Shown one piece after another: positions 34,687 to 46,854 of a stretch of DNA of 64,000 nt (position 1 is the first letter of the stretch; each line of letters opens with the position of its first letter). The DNA lies in assembly GCA_003331045.1 (NCBI GenBank), contig QENA01000001.1, positions 1 to 64,000 of the forward strand, written 5' to 3'. This DNA comes from Candidatus Tokpelaia sp. JSC189. GTDB lineage: Bacteria; Pseudomonadota; Alphaproteobacteria; Rhizobiales; Rhizobiaceae. The position numbers were made by a program, and so were the translations under genes. The notes below the pieces were generated by a model. It did not search any database. It was not told the DNA's origin and saw only the letters and a list, made by a program, of their open reading frames with translations.

Positions 34687-35094
34687 ATGGCCAGAAATTT
34701 TCAGTTTGAGCTTGTTTCACCGGAAAATCTGTTATTTTCTGAAGCGGTTGAGCAGGTTCTTCTTCCTGGCTGTAGAGGGTATTTGACTGTCATGGTTGGT
34801 CACTCCCCTATGATAACGCGTATTATACCGGGGGTTGTAAATGTCAGGTTTGCAGGAACGGAAAGACGAGCGTTTATTGTTTTTGAGGGGTTTGTTGATA
34901 TTAGACCTGAGATTTGTTCTCTGCTTGCAAAAGCCGTTGTACCGATTGAGCAGTTTGATCCGCACGATATCGATTTCCGCATTGCCAAAGCGCACGGCGA
35001 ACTTAAAGCCGCGAAAACAGATTATAATCGCAACAAGGCAGAAGAACTTTTTTATCAGCTTACCGCCGTGCGGGGTGCTGATAGGCTAGCCTAA
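34687..35094 (+). CDS. atpC: F0F1 ATP synthase subunit epsilon
   Basis: Subunit epsilon links gamma to the c-ring and can inhibit ATP hydrolysis. The 135-residue product has the beta-sandwich pattern FQFELVSPENLLFSEAVEQV, LPGCRGYLTVMVGHSPMITR, PGVVNV and FIVFEGFVDIRPEICSLLAK, followed by a short C-terminal helical region (KAAKTDYNRNKAEELFYQL). ATG 34687 matches the family start, with AAGGCGAACG upstream; an upstream in-frame ATG at 34654 would add eleven unlike residues. The 89-base gap after atpD is longer than other spacers in the operon. It ends atpHAGDC. Confidence 0.95.
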   Translation: MARNFQFELVSPENLLFSEAVEQVLLPGCRGYLTVMVGHSPMITRIIPGVVNVRFAGTERRAFIVFEGFVDIRPEICSLLAKAVVPIEQFDPHDIDFRIAKAHGELKAAKTDYNRNKAEELFYQLTAVRGADRLA

Positions 35095-35789
35095 TACTAT
35101 ATCATACATAGATTTTAACTAGCCATGTTGTATCCAATTTATTTTCCCGTATAGAATAAATTTATAAACCTTTAATTTTCAAGTCCTTCTCATCTCAACT
35201 AAATTATGCCACGTCTATATCATCGTGGAAACTGTAATCCATATCTTGACGGAATTTTTTTTTCAGATACCGTATATAGTATTCAAGCTTCTTCTGATTC
35301 CGTATTTATGAAATTAGAAGAGGAGAGGGCATTTGGTATGGAAATTGCTCCGAATCCAAGCTTATGGGTTTTGGATAGGTGAGTGTTGTCTTATGCTTCT
35401 TAAGCTAGAGACCTCCATGAATATTCATGTCAATGGCCGGGGGTATCTCGTGTAGTTTGGGTTGTAGTTTTATTGGTGCTATGTAAGGTGTGGTGGATAT
35501 TTTATCTCTGCACTCTTGTTATCACGTAAATGAGAGTCCTCTAGAATCATGTGTTTATCAGTTATCCATTCTTCCCGATCTTCGCTATATTCTAGGAAGG
35601 GCGATGCGGTTTGGATTCAGGGTTAATTTTGTCGGTCATTAATCTGCCGAAAATTCTGGACTTGCGCACTTCAAAGAATTGGAGTGCCTTTCGTATCTCC
35701 CAATTCCCTACCGGTTCTACAGATGGCTTGGGGAAGTTTCTTTTTTTCCTTTTAATGTCTTCTTTTGATGCAAAAAGGTTTTTGACCAT
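35095..35789. other. Gene-free stretch between atpC and nrdH
   Basis: About 695 bases with no supportable gene. It should contain the nrd promoter. A partial match to the NrdR box lies at about 35267-35282 (CCGTATATAGTA core) but is single, imperfect and about 500 bases from nrdH, so it is not called as a site. No T-run hairpin was seen behind atpC. Confidence 0.45.
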
Positions 35790-36017
35790 ATGATTGTTAC
35801 AATCTACAGTAAACCTGTCTGTGTGCAGTGTTCGGCTACGTATCGTGCTTTTGAGCGCCTCGGTATCAATTATCGTATTGTTGATATTAGTAAAGACAGA
35901 GAAGCCTTATCTTTTATCACGCAGCTTGGTTATCGTCAGGTTCCGGTTGTTATTGCAGGGGATCTACATTGGGCCGGTTTCCGGCCGGATATGATCACTA
36001 GGTTTAATAATTCATGA
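35790..36017 (+). CDS. nrdH: Glutaredoxin-like protein NrdH
   Basis: NrdH is the thioredoxin-reductase-dependent electron donor for class Ib ribonucleotide reductase. The 75-residue product has the redox motif CVQC at residues 11-14 (IYSKPVCVQCSATYRAFE), the cis-Pro loop YRQVPVVI and the WAGFRPDMI C-terminal motif that typifies NrdH. It is first in nrdHIEF, overlapping nrdI by 4 nt (ATGA). The ribosome binding site is weak (AAAAGG about 13 nt upstream). Compared with the second nrdH relic at 51.0 kb it has diverged (SKDREALSF against DQEAYSY). Confidence 0.95.
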   Translation: MIVTIYSKPVCVQCSATYRAFERLGINYRIVDISKDREALSFITQLGYRQVPVVIAGDLHWAGFRPDMITRFNNS

Positions 36018-36405
36018 GCCTTGTCGTTTATTATTCTAGCGCCACTGGCAATACACATAATTTTGTTGAGCGGCTGAGTGTACGGGCCTTGCGTATTGAG
36101 AGAAAGGGAGAACCTCTCATCCTTAATGAGCCTTATGTCTTAGTTATACCAACCTATGCGGATAATGAAGGCGGAGGTGCTGTACCGAAAGCGGTTATCC
36201 ATTTTCTCAATCATGTCGGAAATCGTGCTTTGATCCGCGCTGTCGTTGCCGGTGGCAATCGTAACTTCGGAAAAATGTATGCGCTTTCGGGCGCTGTTGT
36301 TGCTCGGAAGTGCTCTGTGCCTTGTCTCTATTGTTTTGAACTGCGGGGCACGGATGATGATGTATGCCGTGTCCGCCTTAGATTGAATAAATTTTGGAAA
36401 CAGCA

Positions 36406-36412
<7 letters not shown>
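36014..36412 (+). CDS. nrdI: Ribonucleotide reductase stimulatory flavodoxin NrdI
   Basis: NrdI is a small FMN flavodoxin that delivers oxidant for assembly of the dimanganese-tyrosyl radical cofactor of NrdF. The 132-residue product has the FMN phosphate loop [16 protein letters not shown] at the N-terminus and the [15 protein letters not shown] loop around the isoalloxazine ring. It overlaps nrdH by 4 nt, and its stop overlaps the nrdE start (ATGTTGA), showing tight translational coupling. The presence of NrdI indicates that the class Ib enzyme can use manganese. Confidence 0.96.
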
Positions 36413-39530
<3,118 letters not shown>

Positions 39531-40050
39531 AGTGAGGAAAAATTTTTTTATAATTGTTGCATACTGGCAATTGATAAAATAGTGTCTAAGAATAGAGTTT
39601 ATATGTCTACACGTTAATGAAAACAGATGAACATCATCTAAATTAGAAATATATTATTTTTTTCCTTTTGGATAAGGGGAGGCTGCCGGAGATGTGATAT
39701 TGGAATGGGATTACTATTACCCAACAGGTTTTAATGGAATAGAAAAAAGCCTTATTAGCCCGTAGTTAATCCTATCTACTTCGTATTGCGACATACCTAC
39801 TTGATTGTGACTTTAGATAATTAGGCGCAAACCGAGATTATTAGGTCATCTATTGCGTTGGACGGTAGTGGCTGTGATTGGATCTTAAACTGAAATTGAA
39901 GCTAGCCCATCCGATCTACTGGCATATTAAGGCAGAATCCGAACTTATGGATTGATAGAAATGACCAGTGGCTATTCAAATTACTGATTTTGCCGTTGCT
40001 GTCCGCGAACAACACACAGCTTTAAAGTCTAATCCTAAGTAGTCCATGCT
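39531..40050. other. Gene-free stretch between nrdF and proC-like gene
   Basis: About 520 bases between converging genes. No gene, RNA, repeat or clear terminator was recognised; stops are dense in all frames. Confidence 0.5.
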
Positions 40051-40839
40051 CTAGGTACAGTTCAGTCCCAGCTTTTTTGTAATATGGTTAAAAGCTTCAT
40101 CCAATGCGCTATCCAATGCCTTTCCGCCGCCTTTTTCTTCAAACAGGCGGGTAATCAGTTCATTGGTACCACCTTTGGTGGAATATTCTTGCTCCAGCGT
40201 TTTGAAATCAGTAGGTGTATTTTTGGCAGCTGTATTGGCAAGGCTTGCAAACAACCGACTTACATAAAGGGTTGACTGTTCAGGAGTCAATCCTCGATTC
40301 TGCATCCACTCATCACATAATCTGGCAAAGCGGAAATAAACCCCCATAAGAGAGCCTGCGGTCATAAATAGATTAAACTGATGTTCACTCTTCGCTTCAA
40401 TAACGCCGCCAATTTTTGCAAAAATTTTCCACAGATCGGGATCAGCAGGGAAAATCGGTGTTGCACTTTTATGCTCAGCCACAAAGGGAAGGGGAACAGC
40501 CCGCAAAACCGGCACCACATTGTTAATCCAGCCTGAAAGTATAGCACAGGTGGTTGTCGGTACAAATGTCACGACTTTCTGCCCTTGATGGAAGATCAGA
40601 AATTTCAGTATTTCTTCGGCAACCTGAGCGCGCAGCGCAACAAAGACCAAGTTCGAGTGAGCAACTATCTCCTGATTATTCTTTGCAATTGCTACATTGG
40701 GAAAATCACAGGCAAGCTTATAAGCTATCTGTGCATTCCGCGAAGAAATAATAATTTCATCAACTTTGAGATCTGACGTACAAATGCCTCTTATAACAGC
40801 ATCTGTGATTGTACCTGTTCCTAAAAATCCAAGGTTCAT
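40051..40839 (-). CDS. Pyrroline-5-carboxylate reductase-like protein
   Basis: ProC reduces pyrroline-5-carboxylate to proline with NAD(P)H. The 262-residue product has the N-terminal Rossmann segment MNLGFLGTGTITDAVIRGI, followed by IIISSRNAQIAYKLACDFPN, LVFVALRAQVAEEIL and a C-terminal dimerisation domain in which the usual TSPGGTT motif reads STKGGTNELI. The threonine and serine of the consensus are thus altered, so it may be a ProC paralogue with shifted specificity. The start at 40839 (minus strand) is supported by AGGAAA. An in-frame extension to 40986 would run into rlmE and is rejected. It follows ppx-rlmE in the same direction. Confidence 0.8.
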   Translation of the reverse strand: MNLGFLGTGTITDAVIRGICTSDLKVDEIIISSRNAQIAYKLACDFPNVAIAKNNQEIVAHSNLVFVALRAQVAEEILKFLIFHQGQKVVTFVPTTTCAILSGWINNVVPVLRAVPLPFVAEHKSATPIFPADPDLWKIFAKIGGVIEAKSEHQFNLFMTAGSLMGVYFRFARLCDEWMQNRGLTPEQSTLYVSRLFASLANTAAKNTPTDFKTLEQEYSTKGGTNELITRLFEEKGGGKALDSALDEAFNHITKKLGLNCT

Positions 40840-40915
40840 GGCGATTTCCTTTCTCTGATTCATTAGAGGACTGAATATACTTGAAAGAATATTATTGTTT
40901 CTGAACAGGGAGCAA

Positions 40916-41626
40916 TCATCCTCTGAATTCATGGGCAAGCAGATAAAGTTCAACAGATTCCGCACGAGAAGCTGAAGGTTTGACATGATGAACTGATTTA
41001 AATTTTTTTTTCAGCATGGTTAGAAGTTCTTTTTCTGTTCCGCCCTGAAAAATCTTTACTAGGAAATGCCCTCCCGGCTTTAAGACTGATAGTGCAAATT
41101 CCGCGGCCACCTCACACAAATGGACTGTGCGTAGGTAATCCGTCCGCCTGTGGCCAGTTGTCGGCGCTGCCATATCTGAAAGAACAATATTAGGCCTATC
41201 ACCCAATGCATCCAGCAACTTTTGTGGTGTTTCCTCATCAAGAAAATCCATCTCAAGCAGAATAATACCGGGCAGCGGATCAATATGCAGATAATCAATA
41301 CCGATCACAGATGGATTTTCATTATTTGAACCGACGATACGAGCTACAACTTGACTCCAGCCACCGGGTGCAGCACCAAGATCAATAACTTTTTGTCCTT
41401 TTTTTAGCAGTTTATAACGGTTATTAATCTCAATCAGTTTGTAGGCGGCGCGCGAACGATAACCATCAACCTTGGACTGATGCACATAAGGATCGTTCAG
41501 GTGCCGTTCAAGCCAGCGCCGCGAAGAGGCTTTGATAGTACCTGCTTTCTTTTTGACACGGATATGGAGTTTGCGTGCGCCTGCACCAGCGTGGTTGCTA
41601 ATACGTGTATTGTCTGTCTCTTTCAT
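40916..41626 (-). CDS. rlmE: 23S rRNA 2'-O-methyltransferase RlmE
   Basis: RlmE (RrmJ/FtsJ) methylates U2552 in the 23S A-loop, helping late 50S assembly. The 236-residue protein has the SAM motif [14 protein letters not shown] (79-92) and the full catalytic K-D-K-E tetrad: K63 in SRAAYKL, D151 in NIVLSDMA, K191 in FLVKIFQGG and E223 in SRAESVE. The basic N-terminal extension of about 25 residues is usual in alphaproteobacteria. It starts 7 bases after the ppx stop, so the two are one transcription unit, as in Brucella and relatives. Confidence 0.97.
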   Translation of the reverse strand: MKETDNTRISNHAGAGARKLHIRVKKKAGTIKASSRRWLERHLNDPYVHQSKVDGYRSRAAYKLIEINNRYKLLKKGQKVIDLGAAPGGWSQVVARIVGSNNENPSVIGIDYLHIDPLPGIILLEMDFLDEETPQKLLDALGDRPNIVLSDMAAPTTGHRRTDYLRTVHLCEVAAEFALSVLKPGGHFLVKIFQGGTEKELLTMLKKKFKSVHHVKPSASRAESVELYLLAHEFRG

Positions 41627-41633
41627 CTGCCCT

Positions 41634-42716
41634 TTATACCTTTGCCGGTGCTATACTTTCAAACGCAGCTGAAGAGGAAGATTGCTTGTGCCAAGCTCCG
41701 GTTTGGTACATAAGCTCTGTTAGAATTCCCTCGCGCAAACCCCGGTCAGCGACACGCAATCTAGAACTTGGCCAGACTGAGCGGATCGCTTCAAGAATGG
41801 CACAGCCAGCCAGAACCAGATCGGCTCGATCCGCACCAATACACGGATTAGCAATCCGCTGCTTCATATCCCATGACAGAAGCACTTCTATTATACGGGT
41901 AATATCCGCACTTTTCAGCCACATTCCATCAATCCGGTCGCGGTCATAACGTTCCAGATTAAGATAAATACTGGCAAGGGTTGTGATAGTACCCGATGTG
42001 CCGAGCACATAAAAACTAGGGTGGTTAGTCAAATGTCCGAGTTTGTACCGTTCGGAAAATGTATCCAAAAGTTTGCCAACATAGTCTTTCATGAGAGCGA
42101 AATTTTTTTTGGTGACAATCTCATTGCCAAAATGCTCAGCCAATGTCATGACACCGACCGGCAGAGATGTCCAAGCAATAATATGTTCAGCAAGGCAAGG
42201 AGAACGACGTTTGGAAATGTCAATCAGGGCAATTTCCGAAGAGCCGCCACCGATATCAAACAATACAACTGCTTCCGTTTTTTGCCCCACCAAGGTACCA
42301 CATCCCGAAACCGCAAGTCGTGCTTCAGTTTTCCGATCGATAATTTCCAGTTCAAGACCGACTTCACGACTAACACGATCAATAAAATCAGTTCCGTTAT
42401 CTGCTAATCGGCAAGCTTCAGTTGCAATTAGCCGTTGGTAGGTAACATTGGCTTGCAATAGTTTAAAGCGGCATACCTTGAGTGCTTTGATGGTACGATT
42501 CATTGCCTCATTGTTTAAACACCTTGTATGCCCCATTCCCTCTCCCAGACGAATAATACGCGAGAAAGTATCAATAACACGGAAATATCCTGGCTTTGTT
42601 GGTGCTGCAATCAGGAGACGACAATTGTTTGTTCCAAGATCAAGGGCAGCATATAGATGGCCTGATCCTAAAACCTCTGACAGATAGGAATTTTTCCTTT
42701 TGCTAACAGATACCAT
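41634..42716 (-). CDS. Ppx/GppA family phosphatase
   Basis: Members of this ASKHA-fold family hydrolyse polyphosphate ends or pppGpp. The 360-residue product shows [17 protein letters not shown] (phosphate 1 loop), [33 protein letters not shown] (phosphate 2 loop) and [14 protein letters not shown]. It lacks the C-terminal HD-like domain of long exopolyphosphatases, as expected for the short alphaproteobacterial type. Whether its substrate is polyP or pppGpp cannot be told from sequence. It is upstream of rlmE with a 7-base gap, a conserved pair. The first 17 residues are basic and variable. Confidence 0.93.
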   Translation of the reverse strand: MVSVSKRKNSYLSEVLGSGHLYAALDLGTNNCRLLIAAPTKPGYFRVIDTFSRIIRLGEGMGHTRCLNNEAMNRTIKALKVCRFKLLQANVTYQRLIATEACRLADNGTDFIDRVSREVGLELEIIDRKTEARLAVSGCGTLVGQKTEAVVLFDIGGGSSEIALIDISKRRSPCLAEHIIAWTSLPVGVMTLAEHFGNEIVTKKNFALMKDYVGKLLDTFSERYKLGHLTNHPSFYVLGTSGTITTLASIYLNLERYDRDRIDGMWLKSADITRIIEVLLSWDMKQRIANPCIGADRADLVLAGCAILEAIRSVWPSSRLRVADRGLREGILTELMYQTGAWHKQSSSSAAFESIAPAKV

Positions 42717-43278
42717 CTGTACTCTGATACAAATTACTATAAGGCTTGTTTCTCAGTATAACCGTACGCCTTTGGGTAAAAATACACTTGCTGGTTGTCT
42801 CGAAAACAACTTGCTCCTTCTCGCTTTATAGACACAGCTTCCTAATTTATCGCACAACCAATCCATTGTCCATCATATCACCAATATTTACAAATTTCCC
42901 CTATCCACATGACGATAACACTGATTCCGTCATGAAAAACGCGAGCTTGGGTAGTTTCTAGACTGGTTTCGCATGCAAAACCTCATACCAGCCCATTAAG
43001 ACAAAATCTCAGATAAGGCCATTTTCAAATCCTATGAGTACTGGGCAATTTCCAAATTAAATTTATACATGATGCCCCAAACCATACTTTAGCTATATAT
43101 CTAGAAGCCTCGGATCAATTTATAAAGACAGAACTTAAAATTTTACGGATTTAAATGCGGACAGGGTCTAATTTTTTATCTTGAAGCTGCGTGCAAATAT
43201 GTTAGAAGGATATGTGAAAGAATATGATGATATTACCATTTAATATTATTATGGTCTCGAATGCCAACCTATTCACTC
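42717..43278. other. Gene-free stretch upstream of ppx and tRNA-Gln
   Basis: About 560 bases with the ppx promoter region at its left end and the tRNA-Gln promoter at its right end. No gene or repeat was recognised. Confidence 0.5.
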
Positions 43279-43352
43279 TGGGGGATAGTTTAAGGGTAGA
43301 ACAACGGACTCTGACTCCGTTAATCTTGGTTCGAATCCAAGTCCCCCAGCCA
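43279..43352 (+). tRNA. tRNA-Gln (CTG)
   Basis: A 74-nt cloverleaf with encoded CCA: acceptor TGGGGGA/TCCCCCA with discriminator G, anticodon CTG in ACTCTGACT and T arm GGTTCGAATCC. The U1-A72 pair and G73 are tRNA-Gln identity features. It lies at the left edge of the decayed prophage, so its 3' end is a possible attachment site, although no repeat of it was found. Confidence 0.96.
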
Positions 43353-43957
43353 GATATATAGAATTCTTGATATTTTTATATACCTTTTGTCTGCTTCTTA
43401 CAAATCTTTTGATGGGTTAGCGCGACACGGGTAGTGTTATGCTATAGCAAGAATTTTCTGTCTAGAGCTGTTCCGCAATCGTTTGATCATTGTATCCTAA
43501 CATCTCTGCAGGTATGCTTGCAACTGTATGATACAATTCCTTATCTTTATATCAGTCTAGGTTGAGCTAGCTTTTACCAAGAAGCTTTTTCCTGATTTTT
43601 TGCCAATTAGAATTTAATCTAGCCATTGTCCACAGCTTAACGATGTTGGAAAAATTGGTCTGGAACCACTTATGATCATTTCAGGTGTTCCGTCAAGAAT
43701 TTGATTAAAAATCGAAGATGCACTTTGGTTGACAACGTACCTTGTCAACAACAGTAGGGTTTTTTTATAATTTGTCAACCAAATTAGAAATTTATAATCT
43801 CGCATTTGCGGAATTTTTATTGGAGAATAAGGCAATATGCACCCTGTAAATGAAATAATCATTACTGCGCGATGGTGCAGTAATGTACCGAGCACGCCTT
43901 AACAAGGGATTGTTTGATAGGGTAGCCTATGCAGGCATTATCCATTTATGCAGTATG
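43353..43957. other. Left flank of the decayed prophage
   Basis: About 600 bases after tRNA-Gln with no supportable gene. It contains an inverted repeat (43728-43749) and a further TTGTCAAC copy at 43772-43779, listed separately. Confidence 0.45.
43728..43749. repeat. Inverted repeat GTTGACAA-N6-TTGTCAAC
   Basis: Perfect 8-bp arms around CGTACC, with a third half-site TTGTCAAC at 43772-43779. A related palindrome, TGACAA-N4-TTGTCA, lies at 46119-46134 on the other side of the integrase pseudogene. It could be an operator or recombinase arm site of the element. Confidence 0.65.
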
Positions 43958-44173
43958 TTATTTCCAGCATTTCTGTTTTTGACCAAAGCGGTCTGTTGCA
44001 ATAATCCAGCGAGACAGATTAGGTTCATTTTTGGCCATTTTTGCGGGATGGTTCGCTTTTGGTGGCTTCGTCCAACCACTGCACAAGAGAGGCATATTTG
44101 TTCGACAACCTGACAAGAGCAGTACACAGATCAATAGGGTTGAGATTTGGAATTTCATGATCAATTTCCTCAC
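43958..44173 (-). CDS. Rz1-like outer-membrane spanin lipoprotein (candidate)
   Basis: A 71-codon frame starts inside the preceding Rz-like gene in the +1 frame and extends 67 bases beyond its end, the overlapping Rz/Rz1 arrangement of tailed-phage spanins. The product has a lipoprotein signal: MKFQISTLLICVLLLSGC (from residue 6), with the lipobox LLSGC. A short Pro/Lys-containing mature part follows (KPPKANHPAK). Rz1 lipoproteins pair with Rz across the periplasm and fuse the membranes at lysis. No endolysin or holin was recognised upstream, so the cassette is incomplete. Function rests on architecture, not on sequence identity. Confidence 0.55.
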   Translation of the reverse strand: MRKLIMKFQISTLLICVLLLSGCRTNMPLLCSGWTKPPKANHPAKMAKNEPNLSRWIIATDRFGQKQKCWK

Positions 44174-44300
44174 GCATTTTCTGTGTGCTAGAAGCCGCTT
44201 TCACTCGTTTCAATTTTCCCCTGAGTTCACTGCTTGCATAACCACGCAGATAGCTGCCGAAATAAATTAGAATAACTGCAATTGCGAATGCGCTGTCCAT
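44025..44300 (-). CDS. Rz-like inner-membrane spanin (candidate)
   Basis: The 91-residue product has one N-terminal membrane helix (FAIAVILIYFGSYLRGYASS) followed by a charged, helical periplasmic part (LRGKLKRVKAASSTQKMREE IDHE...) expected of an i-spanin. The C-terminal half (NPIDLCTALVRLSNKYASLV) resembles the LVRLSNK-type ends of small alphaproteobacterial prophage proteins. The Rz1-like frame begins 127 nt downstream of its start in the +1 register. It is on the minus strand like the tail sheath and recombination relics. No strong ribosome binding site was seen. Confidence 0.55.
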   Translation of the reverse strand: MDSAFAIAVILIYFGSYLRGYASSELRGKLKRVKAASSTQKMREEIDHEIPNLNPIDLCTALVRLSNKYASLVQWLDEATKSEPSRKNGQK

Positions 44301-44830
44301 GCGCCACTATGGATGCTCTTTAAGGTAATCATACTTGATTCATTGTGCCGCGATAACTTCAAATATACCGCTCAAAATCGCGATAATCCACTAATTATTA
44401 GTGATAGCGAAGAGCTGGAATCAAAGGCTTGATGATTAATTTCTTTCATATCACTGAATTGCCTGATCATAGTTTTGATTGTATCGAGAATAGCGTTTTC
44501 ATCAACGCCTTTCATTGCTTTTATTTTAGTGGAATTTTGAAAGAGTCTATTATTTTTCTTTCACAAAGAAGCGAAGTTGACGCGGAAATCAATTTTGGCC
44601 AGAGTCGACTTTTCCAATCGTTCACTTCAAATGCTAAAACTGCATGTAGTAGACAAAATCAACCTTTACAACGCAGCAAGGCTTGCGCGTTTTCTCGGAA
44701 AACTACTCTGGAGACTGGTGATTGTGTGATTGATTCACAAAATTTTCCAGTGTCTTGTACGGATGTTGCAGCTTTTGCGATTATGCTAATATAGTCCCCA
44801 GTGTTGTCCCCAGCGTGAGAGTTTTTGAGT
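44301..44830. other. Stretch between spanin candidates and integrase pseudogene
   Basis: About 530 bases. A plus-strand frame at 44429-44794 is open for 121 codons but has no recognisable family and overlaps the integrase promoter region, so it is not called. The endolysin expected here on the minus strand was not found. Confidence 0.4.
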
Positions 44831-46075
44831 ATGGTAAAAAATTTACAGCATTATCGGTTGTCGCTTTGAAGCCGAAAAAAGACAGATATGAAGTCAGCGA
44901 TGTTGAACCGGGCTTACGCATCCGCGTGACCTCCGCAGGTGTAAAAACATATATTGTCCGTTATAGATATTTGGATAAATCATGCAGGCTCACTCTTGGT
45001 CGCGTAGAAGATATAACCCTTACTGATGCACGTGACCTTGCACGTGAAGCCACCCGCAAGGCTTGTGCCCGGGAAAATCCTGCAGTTGAGAAACAAGAAG
45101 CTAGGCAGGCGCGAATACGTGAAGAACGCGCTAAGGCCGAGGCCGATCTTAATCTTATGGATGTGGCTCTGGAAACCTACATTGATCTGCATGTAAAATC
45201 GATGAAATCCAAATATGAAGTTGAACGCATATTGCGAAAGGATGTGATTCCCTTCTGGAAGGGACGCGATATCAATGCGATCACAAAGGCTCATATACTT
45301 GAATTGATCCGTTCGATCAAAAAGAAAGGGCATGATACGCATGCCAATCGGGTTTTTGCCAATATTCGCGTCTCGCCATGTACCGGCATTGAAAATGCCA
45401 GGAAAAGAAAACAAGCGTGACCGCGTTTTGTCCGATGAAGAAATAAGACTAATTCTGTTGGCATCCGATAAGATGGATGAGCCATGGGGTGAGTACTTCA
45501 AATTACTTTTTTCACAGGTGCGCAGCGCAGCGAAGCCAGTGCAGCACAATGGCCGGAATTCAAGCTAGATGGCCAAAAGCATGAGTGGGTAATATCCAGT
45601 GCGAGAACCAAAAATAAGCGACCTCTGATTCTGCCTCTGCCGGTTTCCGCAGTGGATATGATAAAAAGAATTAAACGGATAGATAAGTGCGACTATATGT
45701 TTTCTGTGACCGGCCGTACTCCGATTATAGGATTCTCGGATACAAAGGAACGGCTTGGAACAGATATTCAGACCATTATGACCGAGGAAAACGAAAAGAC
45801 TGGTTGCAGTGATCGGAATGGGTTTAAAGAAGGTTGGCGCTTGCATGATATTCGCCGCACTGTTGCGACAGGCATGGCAAGCCTTGGTATTGCTCCCCAT
45901 GTCGTCGAGGCGGTGTTGAACCACGTATCAGGCGCTATGGCTGGCGTTGCTGGTGTTTATAACCAGTCACGGATATTACGATGAGAAACAACACGCTATG
46001 GCAATATGGGCAAATCATCTACGCGATATTCGTAACGGTCATGTTCAGGCATCAAACTTGATTCAATTCGGATAA
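44831..46075 (+). pseudogene. Tyrosine-recombinase prophage integrase, multiply frameshifted
   Basis: P4/DUF4102-type integrase. From ATG 44831 the frame breaks at a six-A run (44836-44841) that is one A short; restoring it gives MVKKFTALSVVALKPKKDRY. The N-terminal and core-binding domains follow (PGLRIRVTSAGVKTYIVRYR ... THANRVFANIR), with an apparent short deletion before SPCTGIE. Frameshifts occur near 45393 (into PGKENKRDRVLSDEEIRL), 45510 (into FTGAQRSEASAAQWPEF, which carries catalytic Arg I) and 45976. Box II is present as LHDIRRTVATGMASLG, then VVEAVLNHVSG and the catalytic Tyr in GVAGVYNQS. The tail is YYDEKQHAMAIWANHLRD. It cannot be functional. Confidence 0.9.
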
Positions 46076-46118
46076 TCAGGCTCAAACACGTTAAGCCGTA
46101 TTTGTATATATTAATTGT

Positions 46119-46155
46119 TGACAAATTATTGTCATTTGAATAACACTTATTCAAA
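46119..46155. repeat. Two adjacent palindromes upstream of the AlpA-like gene
   Basis: TGACAA-N4-TTGTCA (46119-46134) is immediately followed by TTTGAATAA-N3-TTATTCAAA (46135-46155), both perfect. They end 22 bases before the AlpA-like start and just after the integrase, so they may be operators or integrase/excisionase binding sites. Confidence 0.65.
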
Positions 46156-46176
46156 GCAAGATGAGAGGTTAACAGC

Positions 46177-46377
46177 ATGTCGGGAAAAATTTATCTGACT
46201 GCTCCATAAATTTTAGAGCGATTCAATATATCACGTGTAACCTTATGGAACTGGATCAAGAAAGAGGTGATAGACTTTCCGAAGCCAATTGTTATCAACC
46301 GAATCCGTTATTTTGATCGAGATGAGCTTGAGGCTTTTGAGGTCAAATTAAAAGCACAGCGGGATATAGCCGCTTAA
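46177..46377 (+). pseudogene. AlpA/excisionase-like small HTH protein with internal stop
   Basis: From ATG 46177, preceded by GAGAGG at 46163-46168, the frame reads MSGKIYLTAP, then TAA at 46207-46209, then ILERFNISRVTLWNWIKKEV, DFPKPIVINRIRYFDRDELE and a normal end at 46377. This is the MerR-like winged helix of AlpA-type regulators and excisionases, 66 residues in all. The stop replaces a position that is commonly Gln, consistent with CAA to TAA. Such genes usually sit next to the integrase, as here. It would be inactive unless translation restarts, which is unlikely because the recognition helix begins soon after. Confidence 0.8.
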
Positions 46378-46486
46378 TTCCATTCAAATATGCAGCAAAG
46401 GTATTGCGTCGCTGCAGGCGCAATTTGAGACAAAAGCCGCTCGAATTGTGCCCATCGTATTAATAAATAATCAACAAGAGGTAGTG

Positions 46487-46708
46487 ATGTATCATCAGCC
46501 CATTTTTAAATAAAGCTTGTCCGGCATGATGATGCCGATCAATGATATCAAGCCAGAGAATAATGTTGCCAAAGCCCTATGGCTAGAACATGACGCATCG
46601 TGGACAACAGTATTTTATGGCCTCTTGCATGACGGCCATGAATATATTTTCGGCGATATCATCTCACCGATGAAAAGTTTGATTTCTCAACTTGAGTTTT
46701 TTCGGTAG
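46487..46708 (+). pseudogene. Small prophage ORF of unknown function with early stop
   Basis: From ATG 46487, with AGAGG at 46478-46482, the frame gives MYHQPIFK, a TAA at 46511-46513, then continues open for 65 codons from TTG/ATG (46517 onward) as MMMPINDIKPENNVAKALWL, HDASWTTVFYGLLHDGHEYI and IISPMKSLISQLEFF. Composition is protein-like and codon use natural. Either the first eight codons are a dead leader and translation starts at the internal ATG cluster near 46526, or the gene is broken. No family recognised. Confidence 0.4.
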
Positions 46709-46854
46709 GGTGCAAAAAGTTCTGTCACTTCTTTGGCAGACAAATTCCAAAATCTTTCACCATCATATCGTTCTGCATAAGAATTGATTTTTGGCTCGAC
46801 ATCTACAATCACAGTCTTTGCCTGTTTAGTTTTCTTGCCTTTTAGGCTTATCAT
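46687..46854 (-). CDS. Small hypothetical prophage protein (55 residues)
   Basis: A short minus-strand frame encodes MISLKGKKTKQAKTVIVDVE, then PKINSYAERYDGERFWNLSA and KEVTELFAPYRKNSS. The composition (basic start, acidic and aromatic middle) is that of a real small protein, and the frame overlaps the preceding small membrane protein by 29 nt. AAAGG abuts the ATG, so initiation may rely on coupling. Function unknown. It converges with the frame at 46487-46708 and overlaps its last 22 bases. Confidence 0.4.
   Translation of the reverse strand: MISLKGKKTKQAKTVIVDVEPKINSYAERYDGERFWNLSAKEVTELFAPYRKNSS

Noticed and set aside
35267..35282. NrdR box upstream of nrdHIEF
   Set aside because: Only one imperfect match, about 500 bases from nrdH, with no second box at the usual spacing.
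44429..44794. 121-codon plus-strand frame before the integrase
   Set aside because: No family, no ribosome binding site, and it overlaps the region expected to hold the integrase promoter.
45565..45924. Minus-strand open frame of 119 codons
   Set aside because: It is the antisense of the C-terminal integrase domain, which carries the Arg-His-x-x-Arg motif on the plus strand.
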